Shown: positions 40,797 to 50,648, numbered from the stretch's first letter. The stretch: 64,000 nucleotides of DNA from a bacterium UBP8_UBA817 (GCA_945888995.1 CAMDBA010000006.1:1-64000); one strand, 5' to 3'. The notes: a model not told the origin generated them from the sequence alone. Numbers and translations are program-made.

Positions 40797-40886
40797 ATGG
40801 GTAGTTTAGTCAAAAAACGACGGAAAAAAATGAGAAAACACAAGTATAAAAAGTATGGTAAGAAGATGAAATCAACCAAGAGATAG
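40797..40886 (+). CDS. Ribosome-associated AURKAIP1/COX24-type small basic protein (29 residues)
   Basis: A 29-residue frame too short for most gene callers: MGSLVKKRRKKMRKHKYKKY, then GKKMKSTKR. AAGGAG lies six bases before the ATG. The MGSxxKKRRKxMxKHKxKK pattern matches the AURKAIP1/COX24-domain proteins associated with the small ribosomal subunit (mS38-like) in several phyla. It sits between DUF721 and the MEMO1 gene on the same strand. Confidence 0.85.
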   Translation: MGSLVKKRRKKMRKHKYKKYGKKMKSTKR

Positions 40887-40902
40887 TTTTTAGCTTACCT
40901 CG

Positions 40903-41721
40903 ATGATTCGAAAACCTGCCGTTTCCGGTTTGTTTTATCCTGATTCAAAAAACATTTTGGAAGAAATGATCGGGAGGTTTTTAGAATCGGTTCCGCTTCA
41001 CCCGAATGTACATCAGATCAGCGCGATTTTATGCCCCCATGCGGGGTATGTGTATTCAGGACAGGTCGCAGCTGAGGCCTTCGGGCAGATCCGGTCTTTA
41101 GATATCGAGACGATTATTTTACTGGGACCGAGTCATTATGTCCCATTTCGAACGGCCTCTGTTTTTGATGGAGACGGATTTGAAACACCGCTGGGTATTT
41201 ACCCGATTGACCGGGAGTGGGTGAATGAGCTGATCGGGTCTCACCCGTCTATTTCGTTTTACCCTCCGGCTCATGAAAAAGAGCATAGCCTTGAAGTCAT
41301 GGTTCCGTTTTTGCAGATCGTCTGTCCAAAGGCTAAAATCGTGCCGGTTGTATTAGGCAGTCACTATACGGATGACTTATCGGTTTTGGCTGCTCAGTTA
41401 GCCGAAGGGTCCAAAAAACGTCGGACATTAACGGTCATTTCGACGGATCTCTCTCATTTTCATTCTGCCGAGATAGCGGAAAAAAAAGACCGGCGTTCTA
41501 TTGAATTGATCAAACGACAAGATATGGCGGCATTGGCCAAAAGTATTTATAATTCAGAGGCTGAAATGTGCGGATTTTCTGCAATTTATACGGCCGGACT
41601 CATGATGGATTTTTTTGGATCTATGACGATTAAAGAGTATTCTTATACACATTCAGGGGCACTAACTGGGGACAATAACCAGGTCGTGGGCTATACATCA
41701 ATGGGATATTACAAGGATTAA
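40903..41721 (+). CDS. amrB: AmmeMemoRadiSam system protein B (MEMO1 family)
   Basis: 272 residues with MEMO1 features: RKPAVSGLFYPDS at the start, CPHAGYVYSGQVAAEA, LLGPSHY, STDLSHFHS and the closing VVGYTSMGYY. The fold is related to extradiol dioxygenases with a histidine-rich metal pocket. Its partners are AMMECR1 (next gene, 3 bp away) and a radical SAM protein, which is not in the window. The biochemical role is unknown. Confidence 0.93.
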   Translation: MIRKPAVSGLFYPDSKNILEEMIGRFLESVPLHPNVHQISAILCPHAGYVYSGQVAAEAFGQIRSLDIETIILLGPSHYVPFRTASVFDGDGFETPLGIYPIDREWVNELIGSHPSISFYPPAHEKEHSLEVMVPFLQIVCPKAKIVPVVLGSHYTDDLSVLAAQLAEGSKKRRTLTVISTDLSHFHSAEIAEKKDRRSIELIKRQDMAALAKSIYNSEAEMCGFSAIYTAGLMMDFFGSMTIKEYSYTHSGALTGDNNQVVGYTSMGYYKD

Positions 41722-41724
41722 TCG

Positions 41725-42282
41725 ATGACTCATGACTTAAGTTTGGATGACCGTACAACGTTATTGGATCTTGCAGCCCGAACATTGCGGAAAACAGTTT
41801 ATGGCGAGACGCTATCTTTGGAAACGACGGATTCTGATGTTTTGAACCAATTGAGAGGTGCATTTGTCACCTTGTATAGGAATGGGCGGTTACGAGGCTG
41901 TATCGGGCGTATTTTAGGGTCTGAGCCGCTTTATAAAGTGATTCAAGAGATGACGATTCAGTCTGGGGCTTTTGATAGCCGGTTTAGCCCAGTGGGAGTT
42001 TCGGAATTAGAGAAGATCCGAATTGAGATTTCTGTTTTATCGCCATTAGAAAAAGTGCCAGGTTTGGATAAAATTCAGGTCGGCGTTCATGGACTCTATC
42101 TGCAACATGACGGCCGTGCGGGAGTTTTTCTTCCTCAGGTTCCGGTGGATAACGGATGGGATGTCGCAGAATATCTGGTTCACTTGTGCCAAAAAGCAGG
42201 GTTGAAGGATGATGCGTATCGACATGGAGATTTATTCTGGTTTAGCGCGCAAGTATTTGGAGATAGTCATGAGCATGCATAA
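41725..42282 (+). CDS. amrA: AmmeMemoRadiSam system protein A (AMMECR1 family)
   Basis: 185 residues with the family core GAFVTLYRNGRLRGCIGRIL, including the LRGCIG signature, and GVFLPQVPVDNGWDVAEYLVHLCQKAGL. It follows the MEMO1 gene by 3 bp and its end overlaps hom by 14 bp. Function unknown; the pair is widely conserved with a radical SAM enzyme. Confidence 0.93.
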   Translation: MTHDLSLDDRTTLLDLAARTLRKTVYGETLSLETTDSDVLNQLRGAFVTLYRNGRLRGCIGRILGSEPLYKVIQEMTIQSGAFDSRFSPVGVSELEKIRIEISVLSPLEKVPGLDKIQVGVHGLYLQHDGRAGVFLPQVPVDNGWDVAEYLVHLCQKAGLKDDAYRHGDLFWFSAQVFGDSHEHA

Positions 42283-43573
42283 AGACACACTTTGTATCGG
42301 AATTTTCGGATTGGGGACGGTCGGATCGGGTATTTTATCTATTTTGTCTCAAAATGAAGAGGTGATTTTTCAACGGTTGGGAAAGCGGGTGTATGTTAAA
42401 ACCATTTGTATCCGAGATCTTTCCAAGAGACGGTTATTTAACTTGGAGGGGGTTCGGGTTACGGATGATCCTTCGGTCATTTTAAATGATCCTGAAATTG
42501 ATATCGTCGTTGAGGTAATGGGGGGCGAGAACCCTGCTTTTTCTTATATTAAAGCGGCGCTTGAGAATAAAAAATACGTGGTAACTGCGAATAAAGAAGT
42601 CATTTCAAAGCACAAACAACTCTTTTTTGAATGTGCGAAACAAAATGGGGTGGATGTTTATTTTGAAGCCTCCGTCGGTGGCGGGATTCCGATTATCCGG
42701 TCGTTAAAAGTCGGATATGCGGCGAATAAAATTCAATCGTTTTTCGGGATTTTGAACGGTACGACGAATTATATCCTGACAAAAATGGACGAGGAAAAAC
42801 AGGCGTTTGAATCGGTTCTGGCGGAAGCCCAGGCTCTGGGATTTGCCGAGCTGGATCCGACAATGGACGTCAGTGGGATGGATGTGGCGTATAAGCTTAC
42901 GATTTTAGCTGCCGCTGCGTTTAAAATTAATGTTGGGATTGATGATATTTTTTACGAAGGTATCGAGAATATTCACCTCGAAGATATTTTGTATGCGCGG
43001 CAATTCGGATATGTCATTAAGCTTTTGGCTATCGGGAAACGTCTCTCCGATCAAAAAGTCTGTCTGAAGGTGCATCCGACGATGGTGCCGATCGGCCATC
43101 CGTTGGCAGCGGTCCGAAATGAGTTTAATGCGCTGTTCGTTAATGGGAATGCCTTAGGGGAGTCGATGCTGTATGGAAAAGGCGCGGGGAGTTTGCCTAC
43201 CGCCTCTGCGGTTGTGGCGGATATTATCGATATCGGGTTTGACACAGCACTTCAAAATAGCCGGCGCAATCTGGAAATCGAGTTTTTGCAGGAAAATCTG
43301 GTTCCGGTTGATCAGCTGAGCTCAAAGTTTTATCTGCGCTTATCGGTGGCGGATATGGTAGGCGTTTTGGAAAAGGTCACCGCTGTTTTCGGTCGGCATA
43401 AAGTCAGTGTCGCGAATTTAATTCAGCGTGAAAACGACCGTGGATTGGCCGAACTAGTGATTGTGACTCATGAGGTGGCGGAATCTAATATGAACCATGC
43501 CTTAGGGGAATTACGCAATTTGTTCGAAGTTCAAAGTATTCAGGCGGTTATTCGGGTGGGGTTGGATGAGTAA
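42269..43573 (+). CDS. hom: Homoserine dehydrogenase
   Basis: 434 residues catalysing NAD(P)H-dependent reduction of aspartate semialdehyde to homoserine, the branch to threonine and methionine. The N-terminal motif is GLGTVGSGIL, the catalytic region VVTANKEVISKH, and the signature GILNGTTNYILTKMDE; a C-terminal ACT domain (~355-434) suggests threonine inhibition. The start at 42269 is chosen for GGAG six bases upstream; the longer frame from 42209 overlaps the AMMECR1 gene extensively. Confidence 0.95.
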   Translation: MSMHKDTLCIGIFGLGTVGSGILSILSQNEEVIFQRLGKRVYVKTICIRDLSKRRLFNLEGVRVTDDPSVILNDPEIDIVVEVMGGENPAFSYIKAALENKKYVVTANKEVISKHKQLFFECAKQNGVDVYFEASVGGGIPIIRSLKVGYAANKIQSFFGILNGTTNYILTKMDEEKQAFESVLAEAQALGFAELDPTMDVSGMDVAYKLTILAAAAFKINVGIDDIFYEGIENIHLEDILYARQFGYVIKLLAIGKRLSDQKVCLKVHPTMVPIGHPLAAVRNEFNALFVNGNALGESMLYGKGAGSLPTASAVVADIIDIGFDTALQNSRRNLEIEFLQENLVPVDQLSSKFYLRLSVADMVGVLEKVTAVFGRHKVSVANLIQRENDRGLAELVIVTHEVAESNMNHALGELRNLFEVQSIQAVIRVGLDE

Positions 43574-43640
43574 CGTTCTGTAAATACGTTTCTAATGCGA
43601 TACAGTATTGTATGAAAACTCCACGCTCAGTAAAGAGTTT

Positions 43641-43662
43641 TTATGCTTTTTATAAAGCATAA
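43641..43662 (+). terminator. Perfect 9-bp hairpin after hom
   Basis: TTATGCTTT and AAAGCATAA pair perfectly around a 4-base loop, 68 bases after the hom stop. It could be a processing signal or a weak terminator. Confidence 0.45.
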
Positions 43663-43694
43663 ATTGGACCTATTGTTTTCGGGGGTACTAAGGA

Positions 43695-43725
43695 ACAAAA
43701 AATGTCATAATATTACATTTTTTGT
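43695..43725. terminator. Bidirectional terminator
   Basis: ACAAAAAATGT and ACATTTTTTGT form a perfect 11-bp stem around a 9-base loop, with T/A-runs on both strands. It sits between convergent hom and the large surface-protein gene, so it can serve both directions. Confidence 0.75.
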
Positions 43726-43746
43726 CACGACTTTTAGTTTTTTCTG

Positions 43747-46700
43747 CTAAAACAGTGCCTTTATCCCCAAATAAAACCCGGTAATATTGTAGTTATTAGC
43801 CGGATTGAGTTTGTCGATGACACGTTTAATGGCACCTTCGCCTGTGATGAGGAGTTTTTCGATTTGGGGAAATTGGGGGAGGGACAGGGCGATATTGACG
43901 TTAAATCCACCGGACATCACCATATCATTTCGTGGTCGGACCAAGAGCGGGGCAAATTCATTGGTTCCTTGGCGAGCCGCGATCCGTTCCAAATCATTAA
44001 AGCCGAGCCCCCAGTTCGCTTCTACGCTATATTCCATTAAGACCTTGAAATTTTCGCTCTGAAGCGGCTTATACCCTAGTCTGATAAGGTTAGAGTAACC
44101 CATGCCGCTTTGTGACTTGCTGGCATCTGAGACACCTGTCTGTGCGAGGGACTTAACGGTAAATGCTTCCTCAATTTCGACGGCGCCAAACGGCCTGAAA
44201 ATAATACCGGCGGTGTATTTGATCTGCTGAAAAATATTATCGGTCGTGGTGTTGGACGAGGTGATTACCTGTTGTTGTGTGAGAAGATGTTCGAAACGGC
44301 CGGTCAGCGAAAAAAGCGGCATGGGCGTATATATCGCATTGACGCCTTTAATCGATTCGGATTCATTGAGTTTTTCTGAAAAATTTGTACTCAGCGCTTC
44401 CTGACTAATATTAATCGTCGGGGATTTTGCCTGTCTGAAATCACGGGTTTGGTAGGTGCCGGTTAATACCATGTTTTGCCAAGGCTCATATATTGCGGTC
44501 AGCTTCTGGTTATTGGTAAAAAGCGAGACGGAACCAGTGGCGCCGGCCGACAAATTGCGGTTGTAGTATTCGGTGGAGGCGGAGATTTTTTCGGTGAGTT
44601 GAACCATGTTAAGCGGTGTTGTGCTCATCTCGTATATGTGGGTTTGAAGCTTGCTTTCATCTACTTGGAGGGTGAGCAGCCTATGGAGGGTTGTATTCGA
44701 AAAATCGATTTTTTGTTGTAAATCCGTTTTATCCGCTCGTTTTTCTTCGACGCTTAACGCGGTATTGTTTAATACAAAATTAGGATTTATAAAGCTTAAC
44801 GGCACGGTATCCGGCCGGAACGTGAGCTTTTGGAGCCGGGAGAATTCAGGGGTGGTTCTTGTACTGATATTGGATGTGGTTGCGGCGCGTTGAACGCTGA
44901 TGCTTTCTTCGTTTTTTTCCGATAACGACATGGTATAGGTAAATAAATTTAAGATAGGAGATGTCGGTTTTATGGATCCCGATATGTCTTTTCTGAAGGC
45001 TTCATATAGGGTCGCATTACCCGAGGAGATGGTCGTTTCGACCAGATTGAGAGATTGTGAATTACTGTTTTCGTAGCCCATGGTGTCGATGGTCAGGCCT
45101 GAAATCGGTGTAAAGTTTTTATAATCATACCGATTAAAATACCGATTAAAGGTGATCTTATCGTTATTTTCACGGGTATCGCTGAGGGTGTTGGTATAGG
45201 AGAAATAGGAGCCTTTAAATGGCGTCAGTAATTCTTTGGACATCAGGTTGCTGCTGAGTAAGGCTTCATAGGTTGAGAGTTTTTTGATCCGATAATCGGT
45301 CTGGTGAGACTTTCTGCCGGTCTGACCGATTAAGATACTTTCGTCTTCACCTTGAGTAAAGTCATATCCGAGATCCAGGAAATAATACGGTCTGTAGCTG
45401 ATGTCTGTATAAATATTTCTGAGGTTTTGAAGTGTCGGATCTGTAGTGGTAGATCCCGTCGGTACCGAAAAAATCATCTTGTTTTCATATTCAATGCGGG
45501 AAGACAGGGTATCGAATGGCACGATGTCGGTTTTAACCCCGTACGTCCGTAAATTTCGGGAGGAGGTCAGTGTGTTATTTACTGCAACTTTGGAATCAGC
45601 CTGACTGTAATAGGGATTAACCGATACTTTTTTCACAAACTCAACCGTCGGCGTGAGTTTGGCGTTGAGTTCAAATGCGCTAACGGTGTTATCAGTTTTG
45701 TTGATTTGATCAATGTAATCGGAGGTTTTCTTTGAGACTCGTCCCGTCACGGTGGTCTGAAATTGGTCAGGGCCGACAATGGCTTGACCTTCATATCCGC
45801 TGGTGATGCTGTCGACATCATAGGCATTTGCTGTGGTGAGAGAGGTGGATTTCTGGGTTTCGTTGAGGTAAGTGAGCCCTTGCTTTGTCTGAACGAGACC
45901 GTCGAATACGGTCATATTAAGATAGCTTCTTAATTCATCTTGGTTTAAGTAGATGTTTTGAGAGTCCTCGTCTTTTCCCTTTAAAAGTTGACGGCGGTGA
46001 TAGTCGACAAATAAAGAATCTGACCCGGACAATTGCCAAGTTGCGCCGCCGCCTACGGCTAGTGTGCCTTTTGCATCCTTAATCTCACCGATTGGGATAA
46101 ATTCAGCGTCTATTTTTTTTAAGTCGGAAAATAGGGTGATATTACCGGTTTGGTAGGTGGTGCCGACTTTATAGGCCATTGTGGTTTTTTCAGCGCCGGC
46201 TTCTGCGGAGGCATTGTCAAAAAATTGGTAGACCACCCGGATGGTGTCACTTGGGCCCGGAGTCAGGTTCCTGAATTTAATGGTGCCTTGTTCGTAGCTG
46301 ATGTAATAATTTTTATCTCGTGTTTGCAAGACCCCATTGATAAATATGGATTCCGAGTTTTCGGCCAGATTTCGGGCGGTTAACTGATACTTACTATTAT
46401 CCAATCCGGTTCCGCTGAAGGTGGTATTTCCGTCTTTTCGCGGTTTTGAAAAATTATTTTTTGCAATGGCGACTTCAGAATTAATGGTCCAGTCGGGCGT
46501 GATGGCGGCTTTAACGACCAAGTCGACGACTTTTTGATCAACGTTGCCTTGATCAGGCGTAAAGTCGGGGGTATAGAGGTATTTAACTTTAATATTGGTA
46601 TTGGCATCCGGATATTGGCGCCGCCGCGATAGCGGGCTGTCGGCGGTTGTGAGAAACCGGATTTGTAAGTAGGGTCGTTCGTCGTTATATGCCACTTGAT

Positions 46701-48723
46701 AATCCTGGTTTTCAACTAACAATATTTGATTATCAATGCCGGTTCCCCAGAGAGTGACCTCTTGAATTCCGCTTTTTTTGACGGGGTTATTGGGTATTTC
46801 GAAATGAACTTCCGATGAATAATATTGATTGCTGTAACCGGTGACGCCTTTAAAAATAAAAAATGATTGGTAACTTTTTTTGTAGGTATAATTCACGGCA
46901 ATTGAGCTGGCCGTGATGGGGCCTGCGAAGGTGATGGTGCCGCGATAATAATCGACGGTGTAGCTCGAAGAGGGTATTAGCACACTATTCATAATGACTT
47001 GCATATCCGATGAGGCGGAGATCGGATTGAAGGCGGTAATAAGCCTATTTTGACTGACAGTCGGGGATTCGTTGGTGATGGTGGCGGTGAGCGAATGGTC
47101 ACTGGCGCTGGCGTGTTCATTGGCGTAGGAGACGGTGAAATCCACAGGATAATTCGTCGCATTGGTTGTGGTGACCGTTGTGGAGAAGGCTGTATATGAG
47201 ACGGATAGGCGTTGGATTTGGTACACCGGATAGTTGAAATAGAGCTTCCCCGATTCATAATTCAAGGTATAGTCGCGTGTTTCGAGAACGGGTTTTCCAT
47301 CTAATAAAACCTCAACCGAGCCTGGCACCAGGAGGCTATTGCTCAGTGCGAACGGCCCTTGGGTATTATCCGGCAAAATGGTTTCCTGGAATTTATCGGT
47401 CGGGTAATAAATATAGGAGACGCTCAGTGTATCTTGTGCGACTAGTGATTTTTCTTGCAACGTGAGTTTCCCGGTTGTGGTATTCAGAAAATAGTCCCGA
47501 TCTTTTTTGAGTAAGGTATTGTTGAGAGAGACGGATTCGGACCCGAGCAGCAGTGGCGTATGTTCCAGACGGAATTCTGCAGGTGGACTGCCGGTTCCGC
47601 TTCCCCATAGGACTTCGGTGTATTTCCGTGTGAGTTTCGTGACCGTTTCTTTAATGGTATTTTTCTGACTGTATTGGAACCCAAAGAAATTCTTTCGGGA
47701 TAAAATCGGTAAAAAATCTTCGATGGGGTTGGTGAATTCATACAGGATTTTAATCAGCTGGTCCTGGGTTTTAGGTGTTGTGAAGGTAATTTCCCCTTCA
47801 AAATAGTTAACGGTGTAGTCGATGCCGTCCTGTTGAGGCTGGTTATTTACGAATACCGATACGGAGCCTTCTAAAAGGGATTTATTGGCAAGTTTGACTG
47901 TATTGTTTCCGTTGCCTACGTTTTCATATTTTTTAGGTTCGGACTTTTCTTTCCCCTGGGCCAGAAGGGCTTCCCAACGCGTGTCATACGAGGTGAGTTT
48001 CACCCCTTCCAATGACTGTGTAATATTCATGAAGTCAGGGGTTCTGATGACTACATCGCTTCTTCCGAAGGTAAGCTCAGTGCGGTCGTACTTTACCCGG
48101 ATATCTATTTTTTGGGGAAAGTCGGGATATTGTTCGATGTCATAGAACAGGGACAAATGATCGTCCACCCGGCCTTCGGTACTGAGCTTGTAGCTGATGT
48201 CCTGGCGGTCACGCCCCGGGAGTACGTTTTTAGGCAGTTTGGCATACGCGGGATCATTGATGACGGTATTCCAAATATTGCCGGATGCGATTTTGGGGTT
48301 ATAGTCGCTGCTGCTGAATTTGTATTCATAAAATCCGTCAAAGGCGAGATCTAATTGTCGGGGTTTGGTTTTGGCCGGTGGCGGCGGAGGAGGTGCTTTG
48401 ACGGGAGCGGCTGCGATGATCGGAGGTGGAGATAGCGTATTTGGACTGGGTTCCAGCCCCGGGATTAGGGATAAATCACTTAATAGCGGCGTTAATATCC
48501 AGCCGGTATACACATCGGATCGGACGAAGGTAAATCCATCGACCCTATCGAGTATTTCAACAATATCCATACTCGGTGTGAGCTGAACCATTTGAGCAGA
48601 GGCGGTCGGCGACTGATATAAATTGGCAGTCGGTACGAGTAAAAACCCCCACTTTTTTTCTGCGAAAAGTGGAGTTGCGATTAAATAGAGACCGAGGAAA
48701 AGTAAAAATCCGATTTTCTTCAT
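43747..48723 (-). CDS. Large SprA-like outer-membrane/surface protein
   Basis: 1,658 residues from MKKIGFLLFLGLYLIATPLFA, a clear signal peptide; the longer frame from 48765 overlaps queA. An SH3-like domain (~22-85) and a proline-rich linker (PPPPPPAKTK) follow. Then at least six repeats of the form 'V.V.VNN....DYTVNY..G.I.F....-I.V.Y.Y' appear, as seen in the SprA/Sov translocon family. A long Ser/Thr-rich beta region ends in GIKALF with a C-terminal Phe, the barrel-assembly signal. Probably an outer-membrane barrel; export or adhesion roles are possible. No other type 9 secretion genes are in the window. Confidence 0.75.
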   Translation of the reverse strand: MKKIGFLLFLGLYLIATPLFAEKKWGFLLVPTANLYQSPTASAQMVQLTPSMDIVEILDRVDGFTFVRSDVYTGWILTPLLSDLSLIPGLEPSPNTLSPPPIIAAAPVKAPPPPPPAKTKPRQLDLAFDGFYEYKFSSSDYNPKIASGNIWNTVINDPAYAKLPKNVLPGRDRQDISYKLSTEGRVDDHLSLFYDIEQYPDFPQKIDIRVKYDRTELTFGRSDVVIRTPDFMNITQSLEGVKLTSYDTRWEALLAQGKEKSEPKKYENVGNGNNTVKLANKSLLEGSVSVFVNNQPQQDGIDYTVNYFEGEITFTTPKTQDQLIKILYEFTNPIEDFLPILSRKNFFGFQYSQKNTIKETVTKLTRKYTEVLWGSGTGSPPAEFRLEHTPLLLGSESVSLNNTLLKKDRDYFLNTTTGKLTLQEKSLVAQDTLSVSYIYYPTDKFQETILPDNTQGPFALSNSLLVPGSVEVLLDGKPVLETRDYTLNYESGKLYFNYPVYQIQRLSVSYTAFSTTVTTTNATNYPVDFTVSYANEHASASDHSLTATITNESPTVSQNRLITAFNPISASSDMQVIMNSVLIPSSSYTVDYYRGTITFAGPITASSIAVNYTYKKSYQSFFIFKGVTGYSNQYYSSEVHFEIPNNPVKKSGIQEVTLWGTGIDNQILLVENQDYQVAYNDERPYLQIRFLTTADSPLSRRRQYPDANTNIKVKYLYTPDFTPDQGNVDQKVVDLVVKAAITPDWTINSEVAIAKNNFSKPRKDGNTTFSGTGLDNSKYQLTARNLAENSESIFINGVLQTRDKNYYISYEQGTIKFRNLTPGPSDTIRVVYQFFDNASAEAGAEKTTMAYKVGTTYQTGNITLFSDLKKIDAEFIPIGEIKDAKGTLAVGGGATWQLSGSDSLFVDYHRRQLLKGKDEDSQNIYLNQDELRSYLNMTVFDGLVQTKQGLTYLNETQKSTSLTTANAYDVDSITSGYEGQAIVGPDQFQTTVTGRVSKKTSDYIDQINKTDNTVSAFELNAKLTPTVEFVKKVSVNPYYSQADSKVAVNNTLTSSRNLRTYGVKTDIVPFDTLSSRIEYENKMIFSVPTGSTTTDPTLQNLRNIYTDISYRPYYFLDLGYDFTQGEDESILIGQTGRKSHQTDYRIKKLSTYEALLSSNLMSKELLTPFKGSYFSYTNTLSDTRENNDKITFNRYFNRYDYKNFTPISGLTIDTMGYENSNSQSLNLVETTISSGNATLYEAFRKDISGSIKPTSPILNLFTYTMSLSEKNEESISVQRAATTSNISTRTTPEFSRLQKLTFRPDTVPLSFINPNFVLNNTALSVEEKRADKTDLQQKIDFSNTTLHRLLTLQVDESKLQTHIYEMSTTPLNMVQLTEKISASTEYYNRNLSAGATGSVSLFTNNQKLTAIYEPWQNMVLTGTYQTRDFRQAKSPTINISQEALSTNFSEKLNESESIKGVNAIYTPMPLFSLTGRFEHLLTQQQVITSSNTTTDNIFQQIKYTAGIIFRPFGAVEIEEAFTVKSLAQTGVSDASKSQSGMGYSNLIRLGYKPLQSENFKVLMEYSVEANWGLGFNDLERIAARQGTNEFAPLLVRPRNDMVMSGGFNVNIALSLPQFPQIEKLLITGEGAIKRVIDKLNPANNYNITGFYLGIKALF

Positions 48724-48745
48724 ACAGAGAGGGTTTGCCATGTCA

Positions 48746-49780
48746 TTAAATAATGAGCATGGCATCTCCGAAGCTATAAAATCGATATCGTTCTTGGATC
48801 GCGGTTCGATAAGCTTCTTGAGCGAGCTCTGTTCCCATAAATGCGGCCACTAAAAGAAGTAAAGAAGAGCGTGGCAGATGGAAATTCGTGACCAGAGCGC
48901 CTAATGCCTTGAAAGTATACCCGGGGTAAATAAAGAGTCGGGTTTCTCCTGATCCTGCTTGGAAACTCTGCCCGTCAAAAATGGTTTCCAGTGTCCTGGC
49001 GGAGGTGGTTCCGACGCCGACAATTCGCTTTTTTTGTTTATAGTCATCGTTAAGATGGTCGGCCGTTTCCCGTGAAACATGGTAGGTTTCGGCATGCATG
49101 ACATGATCGTCGATAGACTCGGCCACCGGCTGGAATGTGCCGGAGCCGACATGTAGAGTGACCTCTTCGATGCCGGTTCCCTGCGTTCGGATCGCCTGTA
49201 AAAGGGGATCCGAGAAATGGAGTCCGGCCGTGGGTGCTGCGACGGAGCCCTTCTGTCTGGCGTAGACGGTTTGGTAGCGTTCTTCTAAAAATCGGCCATC
49301 CAGTTCATCCGGGGGATGGATATACGGTGGGAGCGGGGTGAGTCCGTATTGATCCAGTATATAAGGGAGGTCGGGCTTCACCGATTGAAATGTGACAAGA
49401 TGGTGTCCTGGCTCGATGTCTTTATGCAAAATAACTGCGCTCAGATCTTCTCCGATTACAATCTGATCGCCGGCTTTGACGCGTTTTGCCGGTTTAATCA
49501 GGCATTTCCATACATTGGGTTCATGCTCGGATAAAATAAAGATCTCAATTTTTGCACCGGTTTTTTTTTGACCGAAAAAGCGGGCTTTCATCACCTTTGT
49601 ATTGTTGAGCACTAATGTGTCCTCGGGGCCGAGGTAGGTGATGATTTGCTTGAAGACCCTGTGTTCTATTTTGCCGCTGTTACGATGGATGACCATCAGT
49701 CGGCTTTCCTCACGATTCGGCGAAGGCCGATGTGCAATCAGATCGGGAGGTAGCTTATAATTAAAGAAGGCCTCGTTCAT
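48746..49780 (-). CDS. queA: tRNA queuosine synthesis protein QueA
   Basis: S-adenosylmethionine:tRNA ribosyltransferase-isomerase, making epoxyqueuosine on tRNA. 344 residues from MNEAFFNYKLPPDLIAHRP, which matches family starts; the longer frame from 49876 would overlap the deacetylase gene. Motifs: RLMVIHR, LNNTKVMKARFFG, GSVAAPTAGLHFS, LHVGSGTFQPV, NFHLPRSSLLLLVAAFMG. The other queuosine genes are elsewhere. Confidence 0.96.
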   Translation of the reverse strand: MNEAFFNYKLPPDLIAHRPSPNREESRLMVIHRNSGKIEHRVFKQIITYLGPEDTLVLNNTKVMKARFFGQKKTGAKIEIFILSEHEPNVWKCLIKPAKRVKAGDQIVIGEDLSAVILHKDIEPGHHLVTFQSVKPDLPYILDQYGLTPLPPYIHPPDELDGRFLEERYQTVYARQKGSVAAPTAGLHFSDPLLQAIRTQGTGIEEVTLHVGSGTFQPVAESIDDHVMHAETYHVSRETADHLNDDYKQKKRIVGVGTTSARTLETIFDGQSFQAGSGETRLFIYPGYTFKALGALVTNFHLPRSSLLLLVAAFMGTELAQEAYRTAIQERYRFYSFGDAMLII

Positions 49781-49875
49781 CGCGATATCATACCTGATCA
49801 CTTTAAACCCACCAAGTGGATGTCGATTCCGATGCTTCCGATTGACAGTGCCTCGAGCGTAAAGTACTTTTGGCA

Positions 49876-50610
49876 ATGATGTTAAAACTGCTTGCTGCTT
49901 TTGTTATTGTAATCGCAGGGCTGCAGGTTGCAATGGCGGCCGAGTGGATAAAACCGATTTGGCACGGCAGCGCGACTTCTAAAAAAATTGCGCTTACGTT
50001 TGATGATGGGCCTAAGCCCGAGCAATCTGGCCCGATTTTAGATACCCTGGATGCTCTGGATGTCAAAGCTACGTTTTTTATTGTCGGCAAAGAGTGCCAG
50101 CTGTATCCGGATTTTTTGAATCGGATGGTTCGATCCGGGCATGAATTGGCCAATCATACGTATACCCATACCCGCTTGGATAGCCTGGAGGCAGATGCGA
50201 TCGGCGTCGAAATTGTGTCGACGAATCAATTAATAGAAGCGCTTACCGGAAAGAAAATGCGGTATTTTCGCCCTCCCGGTGGACGGTTTAATCGGATTGT
50301 ATTGGAAAAGGCACAGGAGGCCGGTTTGGAAACGGTGTTGTGGGATGTCAATCCGGGTGATTATACTCAGAAAAAAGCCCCTGTTGATTTAACTGAAGAT
50401 CAATCGATCACGAATCGCTCTTCAAAGCTTATTTATGAAGCGGTTCTGCGTAATATTCGGGGCGGTAGCATTGTTCTGTTTCATAACGGGGGCATTCAAA
50501 CCGTTAAAGCCGTCTGGGATGTGATCGTTGAGTTGCAACGGCAAGGGTATCAGATGGTCACCTTGTCTGAGCTGTTGTCCGATATGCCCACCGTTACCAG
50601 GGCACGCTAA
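49876..50610 (+). CDS. Secreted polysaccharide deacetylase (NodB domain)
   Basis: About 244 residues. The signal peptide MMLKLLAAFVIVIAGLQVAM is followed by the NodB domain: motif 1 TFDDGPKP (catalytic Asp and metal Asp), motif 2 ELANHTYTH (H-x3-H metal ligands), motif 3 RPPGGRFN, and the late LFHNGG. It removes N-acetyl groups from cell-wall or extracellular polysaccharide in the periplasm or outside. No clear ribosome-binding site. The HAD gene follows 38 bp later. Confidence 0.9.
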   Translation: MMLKLLAAFVIVIAGLQVAMAAEWIKPIWHGSATSKKIALTFDDGPKPEQSGPILDTLDALDVKATFFIVGKECQLYPDFLNRMVRSGHELANHTYTHTRLDSLEADAIGVEIVSTNQLIEALTGKKMRYFRPPGGRFNRIVLEKAQEAGLETVLWDVNPGDYTQKKAPVDLTEDQSITNRSSKLIYEAVLRNIRGGSIVLFHNGGIQTVKAVWDVIVELQRQGYQMVTLSELLSDMPTVTRAR

Positions 50611-50648
50611 TTAAACATACGGATCTTAGCAGTATTGTAACCGATCTT

